A stretch of 64,000 nt of DNA, taken from Ancylobacter defluvii (lineage in GTDB: Bacteria > Pseudomonadota > Alphaproteobacteria > Rhizobiales > Xanthobacteraceae). The stretch spans positions 868,001 to 932,000 of the forward strand of contig NZ_JAHBGD010000024.1 of NCBI RefSeq assembly GCF_018390605.1, in the 5' to 3' direction. The stretch's first letter is position 1. Each line of letters starts with the position of its first letter. The translations under genes were made by a program, and so were the position numbers. Below the pieces are notes generated by a model. That model was given only the letters and a program-made list of their open reading frames with translations. It did no database searches and was not told the DNA's origin. Below, piece by piece: positions 1 to 9,908 of this stretch.

Positions 1-60
1 GCACAGGGACTCGGCGAGGCCATTGTCGACCGGCTCAAGCGGGCGGCGGCACCGCGTTAA
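1..60 (+). CDS. C-terminal end of an unidentified protein (5' end outside window)
   Basis: The first reading frame is open from base 1 and stops at TAA (58-60), giving a 19-residue tail, AQGLGEAIVDRLKRAAAPR. It is basic and helix-like. The fragment is too short to assign a family. It is listed because an open frame running into a stop at the window edge, upstream of a same-strand gene, is what a truncated gene looks like. Chance is not excluded. Confidence 0.4.
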   Translation, partial: AQGLGEAIVDRLKRAAAPR

Positions 61-185
61 CCGCGCAGCAAGGTTAATACGCGACAACCATAAGGCCCGG
101 TGCGCGGGGGCTTGCCTGATGCGTGGCCGCCACGCCGGGCGGGGTCGGGGGCCGCCGGGCGGCCATGTTGCGTAGGCGCCGCGTC

Positions 186-1538
186 ATGAACTCTTCGCAT
201 CGGTCGGTACGGACATCGCGATGGCGGCTCGCCGGTCTGGCGCTTGCCGGCGTGTTCACCCCGTTCCTCGCCAGCGGCATCGGCCATCAGGACATCGCCG
301 CGCTGTTCACCCACAATCCCGAAGTGGTGGCCAAGGCACGCCTCGATGTGCTGCCCGGCACGTTCCGCACCCTGAAGGCCGCGACCTTCGCCTGGCCGGC
401 GAGCACTTCGCTGCCGCCCGGCTCGGCCATTCCGGCGCCGCCGCGGCTGCTGCCGCCGCTGGCCAATGATGTCGACCGGTCCGGCAAGGGCGACCGCCTC
501 GCCGGCATCGACCCGCCCAGCGGCCCCGGCCTGCCCGAAGCCCTGGCCAATGCCGGCACCGCAAGCGGCACGACGGCAGCGGGCAGCGGCACCGGCTCCG
601 CGCTCGCCGCCACGACGGCGGGAACCGGCACCGGCGAGCGCCGCGCCGACGAACTCCGCGCCGGGATGGGCAGCGATCCCTATGAGGCCGGCGAGGACGT
701 GGCCGACGCCAACGACCTTGCCGCCTATTCCTCCGACGCCGGCGACCCGACCGGCGATCCCGCCGAACTGGAAAGCGCCGCCAGCGCCGGCAACGACGCC
801 GTCGCCGCCAGCTTGGGCGAAGGCGGCCTTGCCGGCCCGGCTTATGCCGATCCCTTCGCCAAGACCGACCGTGGGCTGATCGGCGCACCGGAGGGGGCGC
901 TGCCGATCTACCGCCAGGCCAGCCTGATCTTCGGGCTGGATGGCATGCCGGCCCAGCGCTTCCACGGCGGCGAGACGGACGACGACGATTCCGGCACCTC
1001 GGTCGCCGCCAAGGGCGTGGACGGCGACGGCAGCGACGAGGTCGACGCCACCGATGGCGCCGAGACGCCGACGCTCGGCCGCATGGCCGGCGCCTCCCCC
1101 GCCGACCGACTCGGTCTCGACGGGCGCCGCCGGGCGCGAGCGGAAAAATGCCTCGCCGAGGCGGTGTATTTCGAGAGCCGCGGCGAGCCGGAGCGCGGGC
1201 AGATCGCGGTGGCGCAGGTGGTGATGAACCGGGTGTTCTCCGGTTATTACCCGGCCGATGTCTGCCGCGCCGTCTACCAGAACGCCCACCGCAAGCTCGC
1301 CTGCCAGTTCACCTTCGCCTGCGACAACATCCGCGACGTCGTCACCGAACCGCAATTGTGGAGACAGGCGCAGCGCATCGCCGCCGACATGCTGGACGGC
1401 CGCCTGTGGGACGCCCGGGTGGGACGGGCGACGCATTATCACGCCCGATCGGTGCGGCCGTTCTGGATCCGCGAGATGCGCAAGCTCGACCGCATCGGCG
1501 AGCATACCTTCTACCGGCCGCGTCGCTGGACCAGCTGA
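186..1538 (+). CDS. Cell wall hydrolase, SleB family, membrane-anchored
   Basis: A 450-residue protein with a hydrophobic N-terminal segment (residues about 13-32), a long low-complexity Ala/Gly/Asp/Thr linker (about 60-310) and a C-terminal SleB-type hydrolase domain (about 325-450). Recognisable stretches are AEAVYFESRGEPERGQIAVA, VVMNRV, a Cys-containing FTFACD segment, and ATHYHARSVRPFW near the end. The conserved Glu in YFESRGE is the expected catalytic acid. In this family the domain cleaves peptidoglycan; the signal anchor places it in the periplasm. Starts at 123 or 165 are also in frame. I chose 186 because it puts the hydrophobic segment close to the N-terminus. The acidic, disordered linker is family-typical in alphaproteobacteria but poorly conserved. 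Confidence 0.85.
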   Translation: MNSSHRSVRTSRWRLAGLALAGVFTPFLASGIGHQDIAALFTHNPEVVAKARLDVLPGTFRTLKAATFAWPASTSLPPGSAIPAPPRLLPPLANDVDRSGKGDRLAGIDPPSGPGLPEALANAGTASGTTAAGSGTGSALAATTAGTGTGERRADELRAGMGSDPYEAGEDVADANDLAAYSSDAGDPTGDPAELESAASAGNDAVAASLGEGGLAGPAYADPFAKTDRGLIGAPEGALPIYRQASLIFGLDGMPAQRFHGGETDDDDSGTSVAAKGVDGDGSDEVDATDGAETPTLGRMAGASPADRLGLDGRRRARAEKCLAEAVYFESRGEPERGQIAVAQVVMNRVFSGYYPADVCRAVYQNAHRKLACQFTFACDNIRDVVTEPQLWRQAQRIAADMLDGRLWDARVGRATHYHARSVRPFWIREMRKLDRIGEHTFYRPRRWTS

Positions 1539-2164
1539 CGGCGAGGCCTCCCGGCCGGCCGCCGCCGAAGCGGCGACGTTTCGTGCACGTGCGAGCTTGA
1601 GCTTGCGAGAGGCGCGTCCCGGCTCGCTGCCCAGAGCCTTTTGCCTCGGCCTGAGCCTACGGGACCGTTCCTTCGCGCCCGGAGCGGGCGCGGGATGCCT
1701 AAGGCCGGATCGCTCCGGCGGTCGCCGGCACCGTGGGTTGGCGGATCGTACAAGCTGCTGGGCAACCAACCGACATGCCGAAAGGGCGTTCCGCACGCCG
1801 TGTTCTGCGGCTTACCCTGCGGCCCCGAGAACCATCGCTTGGGCGCGGGCCTTGCGATCCTCCGCTATGCGGTACGTCGCGCGCTTCTCCGCGCGATCGG
1901 CGTAACGACCTACGGGAACACGGGACTTGGGCCACCATGTACCGGGCATTCTACTGCCGCAGCACGGCCACCGCACTCGGCCCGGGCGGTTGGCCGCTCC
2001 GGTGGCGCCGCTTCGTTGCGCGAGGTGGGAGGAGGATGCGGCCGGGCAAAACGGGGGCGGATAAGCTGTATCGCGCGGATGATCGCGCCTGAGGAGTGCG
2101 CGCGGGGGCGAGAAACGGCGGCACTCCCCGCAGGAATGCCTCCGGACCGCAGCCCCAAAAGCAG
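1539..2164. other. Intergenic, 626 bp, no convincing gene
   Basis: No frame here has recognisable protein content. The stretch 1733-1940 is richer in short inverted repeats than its surroundings (for example CGCGCG-CTTCTC-CGCGCG near 1880, and GTTCT paired with AGAAC around 1800-1832), so a structured RNA is possible. I could not match it to 6S, tmRNA, RNase P or SRP RNA. On the minus strand one open stretch reads RYADRAEKRATYRIAEDRKA, which I could not assign. Confidence 0.4.
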
Positions 2165-2189
2165 AAAGCCCGGCACAAGGCCGGGCTTT
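2165..2189 (-). terminator. Intrinsic terminator of the atp operon
   Basis: A perfect 10-bp stem, AAAGCCCGGC / GCCGGGCTTT, with a 5-nt loop, lies 28 bp beyond the atpF stop. In the minus-strand direction it is followed by a T-rich run. Confidence 0.85.
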
Positions 2190-2216
2190 CGAAACGCGAT
2201 GATCGGAGAAAGCCGC

Positions 2217-2699
2217 CTAGTTCAGCCGCGACTTGACCTCGGCGACGGCCGAATCGAGCAGGCGATCGGCAGTCGCGCCGGTGACATTGGCCGCCAGCAC
2301 CACCTCGGCCGCCTTCACCGCCGCATCGGCGGCGGCGGCCCGCACATCGGCAAGCGCCTGCGCCTCGGCATTGGCGATCTTCTGCTCCGCCATCTTGGTA
2401 CGGCGGGCGATGAGATCCTCAAGCTTCGTCTTGGCTTCGGCGGCCAGGCGCTCGGCCTCGGCCTTGGCGGAAGTGATGATCGCCTCTGCCTCGGCTTCCG
2501 CCTCATGCTGCTTGCGGCGATATTCCGCCACCAGCTTCTGCGCCTCCTCCTTCAGCCGGCGGGCTTCCTCCAGCTCGGAGCGGATACGCTCGCCGCGGGA
2601 GTCGAGCTTGGCGACAATGCCGGAGAAGGCGCCGTACTTCGCCAGGATCGCCATGAAGATGACGAAGGCGACCAATACCCAGAAAGTATCGCTACCCAT
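2217..2699 (-). CDS. atpF: F0F1 ATP synthase subunit b
   Basis: A 160-residue F0 stalk subunit. A single N-terminal membrane segment (about 5-22, FWVLVAFVIFMAILAKY) is followed by a long charged amphipathic helix rich in Ala, Glu, Lys and Arg, as expected for the dimeric peripheral stator that holds F1 against rotation. Phototrophic and many other alphaproteobacteria carry two b-type genes; this one follows the b' gene with a 6-bp gap and is the last gene of the operon, just before a strong terminator. The length matches the family. Confidence 0.95.
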   Translation of the reverse strand: MGSDTFWVLVAFVIFMAILAKYGAFSGIVAKLDSRGERIRSELEEARRLKEEAQKLVAEYRRKQHEAEAEAEAIITSAKAEAERLAAEAKTKLEDLIARRTKMAEQKIANAEAQALADVRAAAADAAVKAAEVVLAANVTGATADRLLDSAVAEVKSRLN

Positions 2700-2705
2700 G
2701 GCGCA

Positions 2706-3329
2706 TCAGCTCCCAATGGCCTTGTCGACCGCCGCTTCCACCGCCTGCGGGGCGGGGGCGTCGCCGGTCAGCTGGTTGACGATGGCGCCGGCGGCGTCGA
2801 CGGCGATGCCGCGGACATTGGCCATGGCGCTCGTCTTGGTCGCCGCGATCGTGGCCTCGGCAGAAGCGAGCTTGGTCGCCAGCTCGGCCTCGAGCGCCTT
2901 GCGGCTGGCATCGGCTTCCGCCGCCAGCTTGTCGCGGGTGCTGGTGGCGATCGAGGTGGCCTTGCCGCGGGCACCGACCAGCGCCTGCTCATAGGCTTTG
3001 GCCGCCGCCTCGCTCTCCGCCTTCAGCTTGCCGGCCTCCTCGATATCGTCGGCGATGCGATCGTGACGCTCTTCGAGGATGTTGGCGATGCGCGGCAGCG
3101 CGATCCGGCTCATCAGCAGATAGAGCCCGACGAAGGCAATCGCCAGCCAGATGAGCTGCGAGGGAAACGTCGTTGCGTCGAAGGGCGGGAATCCGGCGCC
3201 ATGGGCTTCCGCGGGGGGCACGCCGATCTCCACGCCACTATGGGTGCCCGTTCCGGGCACGGGTGCCTCGGCAGCCCCCCCAGATTGGGCGATGATGAAG
3301 GTACCGGCCGGACCGTGGGTCTCGGACAT
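2706..3329 (-). CDS. atpF2: F0F1 ATP synthase subunit b'
   Basis: A 207-residue second b-type stator subunit. An N-terminal soluble extension of about 50 residues rich in Gly, Ala and Pro precedes the membrane segment (about 55-75, [19 protein letters not shown]), then the long charged helix. The extension and the order c-b'-b are typical of alphaproteobacterial atp operons. The protein pairs with AtpF as a heterodimeric peripheral stalk. It sits 74 bp downstream of atpE and 6 bp upstream of atpF. Confidence 0.95.
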   Translation of the reverse strand: MSETHGPAGTFIIAQSGGAAEAPVPGTGTHSGVEIGVPPAEAHGAGFPPFDATTFPSQLIWLAIAFVGLYLLMSRIALPRIANILEERHDRIADDIEEAGKLKAESEAAAKAYEQALVGARGKATSIATSTRDKLAAEADASRKALEAELATKLASAEATIAATKTSAMANVRGIAVDAAGAIVNQLTGDAPAPQAVEAAVDKAIGS

Positions 3330-3403
3330 GGTGCGGGCTTCCTCGATCGATAGGGCAAAGCGGGCGCGCCATCAAGGCACGCCCGCTGCCACAAGTCAGG
3401 ACG

Positions 3404-3631
3404 TCAGACCACGAACAGCAGGACGAGGGCGACGACGAGCGAGAAGATGCCCAGACCTTCGGCAAGCGCCGCGCCGATGAAGGCGCGGGCGAACTGGCCA
3501 TCGGCCGCCGACGGGTTGCGCAGGGCGCCCGAGAGGAAGTTGCCGAAGATGTTACCGACGCCGATACCGGCGAGGCCCATGCCGAGACAGGCGAGACCAG
3601 CGCCGAGGAACTTGGCGGCATCCGCTTCCAT
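3404..3631 (-). CDS. atpE: F0F1 ATP synthase subunit c
   Basis: A 75-residue proteolipid of the rotating c-ring. Two membrane helices (about 8-33 and 50-74) flank a polar loop RNP (38-40) that contacts the central stalk. The ion-carrying carboxylate is Glu58 in AALAEGLG. A Glu without the extra polar ligands of Na+ enzymes indicates proton coupling. A clear AGGAGA-like ribosome site lies before the ATG. It sits 66 bp after atpB. Confidence 0.97.
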   Translation of the reverse strand: MEADAAKFLGAGLACLGMGLAGIGVGNIFGNFLSGALRNPSAADGQFARAFIGAALAEGLGIFSLVVALVLLFVV

Positions 3632-3697
3632 GATCTTCTCCTATTGAATTCGCAAGATTGAGTTGAAGGGTATGAAGGTGTCCCGCGAGCGCGCCGA

Positions 3698-4456
3698 TCA
3701 GTGGCCCGGATGCAGCGCGTCGTTGAGATAGATGCAGGTCAGCACCGCGAAGACGTAGGCCTGCAGGAAGGCGACCAGGAATTCGAGCGCGGTGAGCGCC
3801 ACGACCATGGCAAGAGGCAGCACCGCGCCAAGGAAGCCGGCAAAGCCGCCCGCGGTCATCATCACGATGAAGCCGGCGAACACCTTCATGGCGATGTGGC
3901 CGGCGAGCATGTTGGCGAACAGACGCAGCGACAGGCTGATCGGGCGCGAGAGGAAGGAGATGAGCTCGATCACCACCATGAAGGGCAGCAGGAAGGCCGG
4001 CACACCCGAGGGCACGAAGAGATGCAGGAAATGCGTGCCGTGGCGGACGAAGCCGTAAATGATCACGGTGCCGATCACCACCAGCGCCAGCGCGGCGGTG
4101 ACGACGATGTGGCTGGTCACCGTGAAGGAATACGGGATCATGCCGACGAAATTGGCGACCAGCACGAACATGAACAGCGAGAAGACAAGGGGGAAGAACT
4201 TCATCCCCTCATTGCCCGCCGTGGTGCGTACCGTGGAGGCGACGAACTCGTAGGAAAGCTCGGCCAGCGACTGCAGCCGCCCGGGCACCAGCGTGCGCCC
4301 GCGGGTGGCATAGGTCAGAAAGAAGAAGATGACGGCGACGATGCCGAACATGAAGGCGGCTGAATTGGTGAAACCGAGATGGACGCCGCCCGGCGCCCCC
4401 AGATCCACAATATTGAAGATCTGGAACTGATGGATCGGATCGATCTCGACTGCCAT
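3698..4456 (-). CDS. atpB: F0F1 ATP synthase subunit a
   Basis: A 252-residue proton-channel subunit with five or six membrane helices. The essential Arg that faces the c-ring is Arg178 in [14 protein letters not shown]. The frame is open further upstream (to 4537), but the Met at 4456 gives the standard N-terminus [13 protein letters not shown]; the upstream residues are Arg/Pro-rich and unlike the family. The 290 bp between atpI and this gene show no other gene. The product makes the half-channels that convert proton flow into c-ring rotation. Confidence 0.96.
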   Translation of the reverse strand: MAVEIDPIHQFQIFNIVDLGAPGGVHLGFTNSAAFMFGIVAVIFFFLTYATRGRTLVPGRLQSLAELSYEFVASTVRTTAGNEGMKFFPLVFSLFMFVLVANFVGMIPYSFTVTSHIVVTAALALVVIGTVIIYGFVRHGTHFLHLFVPSGVPAFLLPFMVVIELISFLSRPISLSLRLFANMLAGHIAMKVFAGFIVMMTAGGFAGFLGAVLPLAMVVALTALEFLVAFLQAYVFAVLTCIYLNDALHPGH

Positions 4457-4746
4457 CGCCGGTCGCTGCCCTCGTCCCGCGTCGCCCCACGATGGAGCGC
4501 GCGCCCTGCCTGACCGCGCCACCCGGACGGGCGACACGCATGAATTGATCGAACCGAAGCGATGCCGGCGGCCGTGGCCGCCCCAACTCTCCAGGCACCG
4601 CCCAAGGCGGCGACTTCGTCACCTTCGCGCCACCTTCCGGCGGCAGCCTGGATCCGCGCGCCACACCGTGGCGGGATCCTGGCCCGGGCGCCGCCCGGCG
4701 GCACCCTTTCGTTCACGCGTCGCCCGCAGGCGACGAAGCTTAAATT

Positions 4747-5127
4747 CTACGCGCCGCCCTTCGGTGGCGTCTTGCGGCCGAACTCGCCGGCCGCCCGCAT
4801 CATGTTCACCACGCTGGCACCGAAGCCGAGCAGCAGGAACACGATCATGCCCCACGGCGCGATGCCGAAGAGATAGTCGATACCCCAGCCGAGGCCGGCA
4901 CCGACCAGAACCCCCGCCACGAACTCCGCACCCAGCCGGAAGGCAAGCGCCATGCCGGAAGCCGTGGAGGTCGGGTCCGCCTTCGGATCCGCCTCCTCCG
5001 CCCTGCGCTCGGCCTGCACCCGCTGGAGTGCCGAGCCGAGGCCGCGAAGCCGGCCGGAGAGTTCGGAATCGGAGAGATCCGGCTTGTCTGTGCCGCCCTG
5101 GCCGTCCGTTTTTTCGCGGTCGTCCAT
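4747..5127 (-). CDS. atpI: ATP synthase accessory protein AtpI
   Basis: A 126-residue protein with a charged N-terminal half (1-60) and two membrane helices (about 64-85 and 92-112), containing FVAGVLVGAGLGWGIDYLFG. It belongs to the AtpI/ATPase-gene-1 family, which helps c-ring assembly and possibly Mg2+ uptake. It is the first gene of the F0 operon. The upstream frame stays open to 5433, but the extra residues resemble no AtpI; the ATG at 5127 gives the usual start MDDREK. Confidence 0.88.
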   Translation of the reverse strand: MDDREKTDGQGGTDKPDLSDSELSGRLRGLGSALQRVQAERRAEEADPKADPTSTASGMALAFRLGAEFVAGVLVGAGLGWGIDYLFGIAPWGMIVFLLLGFGASVVNMMRAAGEFGRKTPPKGGA

Positions 5128-5320
5128 GATCCGTGCCCAGCCTTGACCGGAGAAGGTTTCCCTACCCCCGAAACCGGGCGCACCATAGTGTTCGCCCCAA
5201 GGGGTGTCAAGGAGCCGTTCACATCTTTTAAGCCATTGAAAAGGATTGATAAAACCCGGAAGGGGACGCCTTGTCGCAGGTGTTTTGCACGGCTCTCCGC
5301 ACCAAGGGAAGCTGTCCGCT

Positions 5321-5362
5321 GTGTTTTTGGCATGCCAGAGCCGGTGTTTTGGCATGCCAGAG
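5321..5362. promoter_or_regulatory. Paired direct repeats upstream of atpI
   Basis: GTGTTTT(T)GGCATGCCAGAG occurs twice (5321-5340 and 5344-5362). The GGCATGCC palindromes inside are spaced 22 bp, about two helical turns. They lie about 200 bp upstream of atpI, between the smc stop and the atp operon. This spacing is typical of a cooperative protein-binding site. No regulator is identified. Confidence 0.55.
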
Positions 5363-5398
5363 ATCGCCGCCCGTGGCATGACGTCGCTTGCCCTAGCG

Positions 5399-8300
5399 TC
5401 AGCTGGCCTCGCGAAAACTCTCCGCGGTGGCAAGATCGACCGAGACCAGCCGGGAAATGCCGCGCTCCGCCATGGTGACGCCGAACAGCCGGTTCATCCG
5501 GCTCATGGTGATCGGGTTGTGGGTGATGGTGACGAATCGGGTCTGCGTCAGCCGCCGCATCTCGTCGAGCAGGTTGCAGAAGCGCTCGACATTGGCATCG
5601 TCCAGCGGCGCATCCACCTCGTCCAGCACGCAGATCGGCGACGGGTTGGTGAGGAACACCGCGAAGATCAGCGCCATGGCGGTCAGCGCCTGCTCGCCGC
5701 CCGACAGCAGCGACAGCGATTGCGGCTTCTTGCCGGGCGGCTTGGCGATGATGTCGAGGCCGGCCTCCAGCGGGTCTTCCGAATCGGTGAGAATCAGCTG
5801 CGCCTCGCCGCCGCCGAACAGCGTGCCGAACAGCTGGCGGAAATGCCCGTCCACTACCGCGAAGGAGGCGTTGAGGCGCTCGCGCGCCTCGCGGTTGAGG
5901 CTGGAAATGCCCTGGCGCAACCGCTTGATCGCCTCGGTGAGGTCGTCGCGCTCGGCGGCGAGGCCCTGCTGCTGCGTCTCGATCTCGGCGAGTTCCTCCT
6001 CGGCGCGCAGATTGACGGCGCCGAGCCGCTCGCGCTCGCGCTTCAGCCGGTCGAGTTCGGCCTCCACCGCCTGCGGGTCCGGCAGCGCTTCCAGCGAATC
6101 GGTATCGAGGCCGGCGATCTGCCGGGCACTCTCTGGCGGCCCGTCCAGCGTGTCGGCAATCTCGCGGATGAGATCCTCGCGGCGTTGCTTTGCACCCTCC
6201 AGCCGCGTCTCGGCGCGGGCCGAGACCTCGCGCGCCGTGGCCAGCGCGTCGAGCGCGGCGCGGGCGTCCTGCTCGGCCTGACGGCTGGCGGCCTCCGCGG
6301 CGGCAAGCGAATCGGATGCCTCACGGCGAGCGGCCTCGGCGCGTTCGATGGCCGAGAGCAATTCGCGGCGGCGGGCGGCGAACACGGCGGGCGCCTCGTC
6401 GAGATCGGCGCGCTCGATGGCGGCCTCCTCGCGGCGGGCGTCGATGGCGGCCACCCGCTCGCCAGTGCCGGCGGCGCGGGCCTTCCACGATTCCCGGTCA
6501 TGAACGATGGCGCCGAGGCGGCGCTGGCGCTGGTCGCGCTCGCGAACAAGTCCCTCGGCGGCGGAGCGGGCTTCGGCGAGCTCGGCACGATGCTGGGCGA
6601 CGGCGAGACGCGCCTCGGCCAGCCGCGCCTCCGCCGCGCCGGAGGGCGGCAGCGCCGCCAGCGCCTCCCGCGCCTCCTCCAGCACGATGGCGCGTTGCTC
6701 GCGCTCGGCCTCGGCGCGCTCCAGATTGGCGTCGAGCGCCGCCTTGCGGGCGGCGCGCTCGGCACCGGCACGCTCGGCGCGGGCATACTCCTCGCGCGCG
6801 GTCTCCATGGCACGCAACGCCGCGCGCCGCGCTTCGCGGGCGTGCCCCTCCATCGAGCCAGCTGCGCGCAGCGCCTGCTCGGCGGCGGTCAGCGCCGCGC
6901 GATGGGTGGCGACCTCGGCGCGGGCGGCGACGAGCTGGGCGTCGAGATCGGCCAGCCGGTTGCGCTCGGCGAGGCGGCGGGCCGCCATGGTGGGAGCATC
7001 GGCGGCGGCGGCGAAGCCGTCCCAGCGCCACAGATCGCCCTCGCGGGAAACCAGACGCTGGCCGGGAGCGAGACGGGCGAGAAGGCCCGGCCCATCCGCC
7101 CGCGCGACCACGCCGATCTGCGCCAGCCGGCGGGCCAGCACCGCCGGCGCCTCGACATGATCGGCAAGCGGCACCGCGCCCGACGGCAGCGCCGGATCGA
7201 CGGGGCGGGGCGGCGCCAATGGCAGTTCGCCCTGCCCGGTCGGCGACCACCGCACCGGCGCCTCGCCGGCCGCGGCGAAATCGACGGCCGGCGCATCGAG
7301 ATCGTCGCCGAGCGCGGCACCGAGCGCCGCCTCGAAACCGCGCGCCACCGTGATCTGGTCGAGCACCGGCGGGAAGCGCTTCGGCGTGCCGATATCGAGC
7401 AGCTTCATCAGCGTGCGCTGCTCGGTGTCGAGCCGCTGCGCCGTGCGCTCGGCCTCGGCGAGCGGGCGGCGGGCATGGTCCAGCGCGGCGCGCGCCTCGA
7501 CATGCGCCGCTTCCACCTCATTGGCCAGCGCCTCGGCCTCGGCGAAGGCCTCCTGTGCCGCCTCGGCGGCGGCGCGGCGCTCCTCCAGCCGGTCGGCGCC
7601 GGCGGAGGCCGCGAGGCCGCGGGCCTGCTCGGCGAGCTGCGCCAGCTCGCGATCGAGCCTGGCGAGGCGATCGGTCTCCTCGCGCAACGCCCGCTCGGCA
7701 CCGGCGCGATGGGCGGCACCCTCGGCGCTGGCGGCGGTCGCCTCGTTGAAGGCGGCCTCGGCGACGGCGAGCGCCTCCTCGGCGATCACCCGCGCCTCTT
7801 GCGCGGCTTCCAGAATCTCGACCGATCCGGCTTCGACCTCGCCGAGGGCCGCGGCCTCCTCGGCGAGCCGGGCCAGCATGCCCTCGGCATCCGCCGCCAG
7901 CGCCGCCTCGCGTTGCAGGTCGCCGGCCAGCTGGGCGAGCCGGCGGTCGAGCTCGGCGACGCGGGCGCTGGCGCGCGCCTCCTCGCCATCCAGCTCGCCG
8001 CGCGCCAAACTGAGGCGCTGCAGGGCGGCGGCGGCGGCGGCATCCGCCTCGCGCAGCCCCGGCAACCCATGCGCGGCGACAGCGGCGGCGCGGGCGGCCT
8101 CGCCCTGCGCCAGCGTGCCGGCGGCCACCTCGCGCACCGCAAGGTCGAGGGTGCGGCTCGCCTCCGCAAGGGTGCCGGCGGCCTCCGACCAGCGCAGCCA
8201 CAGTAGCGCCGCCTCCGCCTTGCGGATGTCGCCGGAGACGGCGCGGTAGCGGCTGGCCTGCCGCGACTGGCGGCGCAGCGCGTCGAGCTGGGTGCCGATC

Positions 8301-8899
8301 TGGCCGATCACGTCCTCGAGGCGGGCGAGATTGGCCTCGGCGGCGCGCAACCGCATCTCGGCCTCGTGGCGGCGGGCATGCAGGCCGGCGACGCCGGCGG
8401 CCTCCTCGAGGATACGGCGGCGGGCGGTGGGCTTGGAGCCGACGATCTCGCCGATCTGCCCCTGTCGCACCATGGAAGGCGAGCGCGAGCCGGAGGAGGC
8501 ATCGGCGAACAGGATCTGCACGTCGCGCGCCCGCACCTCGCGGCCGTTGACGCGGTAGGAGGAACCGGCCTCGCGCTCGATGCGGCGCGACACCTCCAGC
8601 CGGTCGGCATCGTTGAAGATCGCCGGCGCGGTACGGTCCTCGTTCTCGATGACCAGCATCACCTCGGCGGTGTTGCGCGCCGGTCGGGTGGCGGTGCCGC
8701 CGAAGATGACGTCGTCCATCCCCTCGGCGCGCATCGCCTTGTAGGAATTCTCGCCCATCACCCAGCGCAGCGCTTCGACGAGATTCGACTTGCCGCAGCC
8801 ATTCGGGCCCACGACGCCGGTGAGGCCGGGCTCGATGAGCATCTCGGTCGGCTCGACGAAGGTCTTGAAGCCGAGAAGGCGCAGCCGGGTGAATTTCAT
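5399..8899 (-). CDS. smc: Chromosome segregation protein SMC
   Basis: A 1166-residue SMC ATPase. Walker A is GPNGCGKSN (residues about 31-39), followed by long coiled coils, a hinge around the middle ([20 protein letters not shown] region), a second coiled coil, the ABC signature [11 protein letters not shown] and Walker [15 protein letters not shown] homodimers with ScpA/ScpB load DNA and compact and separate the origin regions. The start [14 protein letters not shown] at 8899 is the family N-terminus; the frame is open upstream to 9820 but that part is shadow sequence. In related genomes smc usually follows the dsbA-like gene; here dsbA is about 8.4 kb away on the other strand. Confidence 0.96.
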   Translation of the reverse strand: MKFTRLRLLGFKTFVEPTEMLIEPGLTGVVGPNGCGKSNLVEALRWVMGENSYKAMRAEGMDDVIFGGTATRPARNTAEVMLVIENEDRTAPAIFNDADRLEVSRRIEREAGSSYRVNGREVRARDVQILFADASSGSRSPSMVRQGQIGEIVGSKPTARRRILEEAAGVAGLHARRHEAEMRLRAAEANLARLEDVIGQIGTQLDALRRQSRQASRYRAVSGDIRKAEAALLWLRWSEAAGTLAEASRTLDLAVREVAAGTLAQGEAARAAAVAAHGLPGLREADAAAAAALQRLSLARGELDGEEARASARVAELDRRLAQLAGDLQREAALAADAEGMLARLAEEAAALGEVEAGSVEILEAAQEARVIAEEALAVAEAAFNEATAASAEGAAHRAGAERALREETDRLARLDRELAQLAEQARGLAASAGADRLEERRAAAEAAQEAFAEAEALANEVEAAHVEARAALDHARRPLAEAERTAQRLDTEQRTLMKLLDIGTPKRFPPVLDQITVARGFEAALGAALGDDLDAPAVDFAAAGEAPVRWSPTGQGELPLAPPRPVDPALPSGAVPLADHVEAPAVLARRLAQIGVVARADGPGLLARLAPGQRLVSREGDLWRWDGFAAAADAPTMAARRLAERNRLADLDAQLVAARAEVATHRAALTAAEQALRAAGSMEGHAREARRAALRAMETAREEYARAERAGAERAARKAALDANLERAEAEREQRAIVLEEAREALAALPPSGAAEARLAEARLAVAQHRAELAEARSAAEGLVRERDQRQRRLGAIVHDRESWKARAAGTGERVAAIDARREEAAIERADLDEAPAVFAARRRELLSAIERAEAARREASDSLAAAEAASRQAEQDARAALDALATAREVSARAETRLEGAKQRREDLIREIADTLDGPPESARQIAGLDTDSLEALPDPQAVEAELDRLKRERERLGAVNLRAEEELAEIETQQQGLAAERDDLTEAIKRLRQGISSLNREARERLNASFAVVDGHFRQLFGTLFGGGEAQLILTDSEDPLEAGLDIIAKPPGKKPQSLSLLSGGEQALTAMALIFAVFLTNPSPICVLDEVDAPLDDANVERFCNLLDEMRRLTQTRFVTITHNPITMSRMNRLFGVTMAERGISRLVSVDLATAESFREAS

Positions 8900-9094
8900 G
8901 CCCTCAGGGTGCGGCCGGAGGGACACAAGTTCAAGTGGGCGCGAGCGGACGATCCACGACATGTTGGGGATTTTGCAGGATTGCGGCTCCAGACCGACAC
9001 GTCTCGGACGCGCGCGGAAGATGCGGGAGCACCCGACTCCGCGCTGACGGCTCGGCACTGACGGCCCAGCCCCAGCCATCGCCGCGCCTGAACT

Positions 9095-9110
9095 GTCAGC
9101 TTTACTGACC
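9095..9110. promoter_or_regulatory. Probable Lrp-type operator upstream of the lrp gene
   Basis: GTCAGCTTTACTGACC contains GTCA-N7-TGAC. The same arrangement recurs upstream of the exporter gene (9816-9831), with 12 of 16 positions identical. It lies about 90 bp before the regulator start, suggesting autoregulation. Confidence 0.6.
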
Positions 9111-9199
9111 GAAAGGCCAATTGCCGTGCGGCGGGTTCTGCCGGCAAACTTGCCTCCAGCAGCCGATCCTGTCGCATTCCCCTGCCATGGAGACAGAGC

Positions 9200-9751
9200 A
9201 TGCGCCTTCCCGTGGTCGATCCCTTCGATATGCGCATCCTCAGGGAATTGCAGCAGGACGGGCGGCTGACCAATGCCGAACTCTCCGAGCGCATCGGCCT
9301 GTCGCCCTCGCCCTGCCTGCGGCGTACCCGGAGGCTGGAGGAGGAAGGCCTGATCGCCGGCTATCAGGCGCGGCTCGACGCCTCCCGGCTCGGCCTCGGC
9401 GTGCTCGCCTTCATCCAGGTGCATCTGGAGCGCCAGGTCGAGGAGGCGGCGCGGGATTTCGAGGCCGCGGTGCTGGACCGGCCGGAGGTGATCGCCTGCT
9501 ACAGCGTCACCGGCGACAGCGACTATCTGCTGCATGTGGTCTGCGAGGATCTCGACGGTTTCGCGCATTTCGCCCATGACGTGCTGATGGGCCTGCCGGG
9601 GGTGCGTGGCGTGCGCTCCTCGCTGGCTTTGAAACGGGTGAAGGAAAGCGGCACCCTGCCGCTCGGCCATCTGCGCCCCGCCCCTGCGCCCGCGGATTCG
9701 ACTGCCGAAAAGATGGGCAGCGACAGCCGCGAGGCAAAAATGCGGCGCTGA
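9200..9751 (+). CDS. Lrp/AsnC family transcriptional regulator
   Basis: A 183-residue regulator. The N-terminal winged helix-turn-helix (about 5-60, RILRELQQDGRLTNAELSER then GLSPSPCLRRTRRLEEEGLI) is followed by the ligand-binding RAM domain (about 70-150, including GDSDYLLHVV). The tail is about 20 residues longer than usual and Ser/Ala-rich. The downstream same-strand neighbour is an EamA-type exporter and both share an operator-like palindrome. That pairing is typical of local Lrp regulators that sense an amino acid and induce its exporter. The ligand is unknown. Confidence 0.92.
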   Translation: MRLPVVDPFDMRILRELQQDGRLTNAELSERIGLSPSPCLRRTRRLEEEGLIAGYQARLDASRLGLGVLAFIQVHLERQVEEAARDFEAAVLDRPEVIACYSVTGDSDYLLHVVCEDLDGFAHFAHDVLMGLPGVRGVRSSLALKRVKESGTLPLGHLRPAPAPADSTAEKMGSDSREAKMRR

Positions 9752-9811
9752 CGGCAGAATCTGCCGCGCCGCCCGCCTTCCCCACCCGCAGAACGCAAGG
9801 ACATGCCGGGC

Positions 9812-9834
9812 ATAGGTCAATTACACTGACCTAT
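9812..9834. promoter_or_regulatory. Palindromic operator upstream of the EamA exporter
   Basis: ATAGGTCA-N7-TGACCTAT is a perfect 8-bp inverted repeat 75 bp before the exporter start. Its core GTCA-N7-TGAC matches the site upstream of the neighbouring Lrp gene, so it is the likely target of that regulator. Confidence 0.7.
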
Positions 9835-9908
9835 ATCGGCGCTGCGCGGCCAACCGCCTCGCCCCGACCTTTGCGGCATCAGCGTTTTCGAGGTGAGGAG
9901 GCAGCGTC

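Noticed and set aside
57..1796. 579-codon minus-strand frame covering the cell-wall hydrolase
   Set aside because: Antisense to the SleB gene, with no domain and antisense-like composition.
5246..8206. Very long plus-strand open frame (986 codons) opposite smc
   Set aside because: High-GC coiled-coil genes give long antisense open frames; the translation is Arg/Gly/Ala-rich with no family, and smc explains the region.
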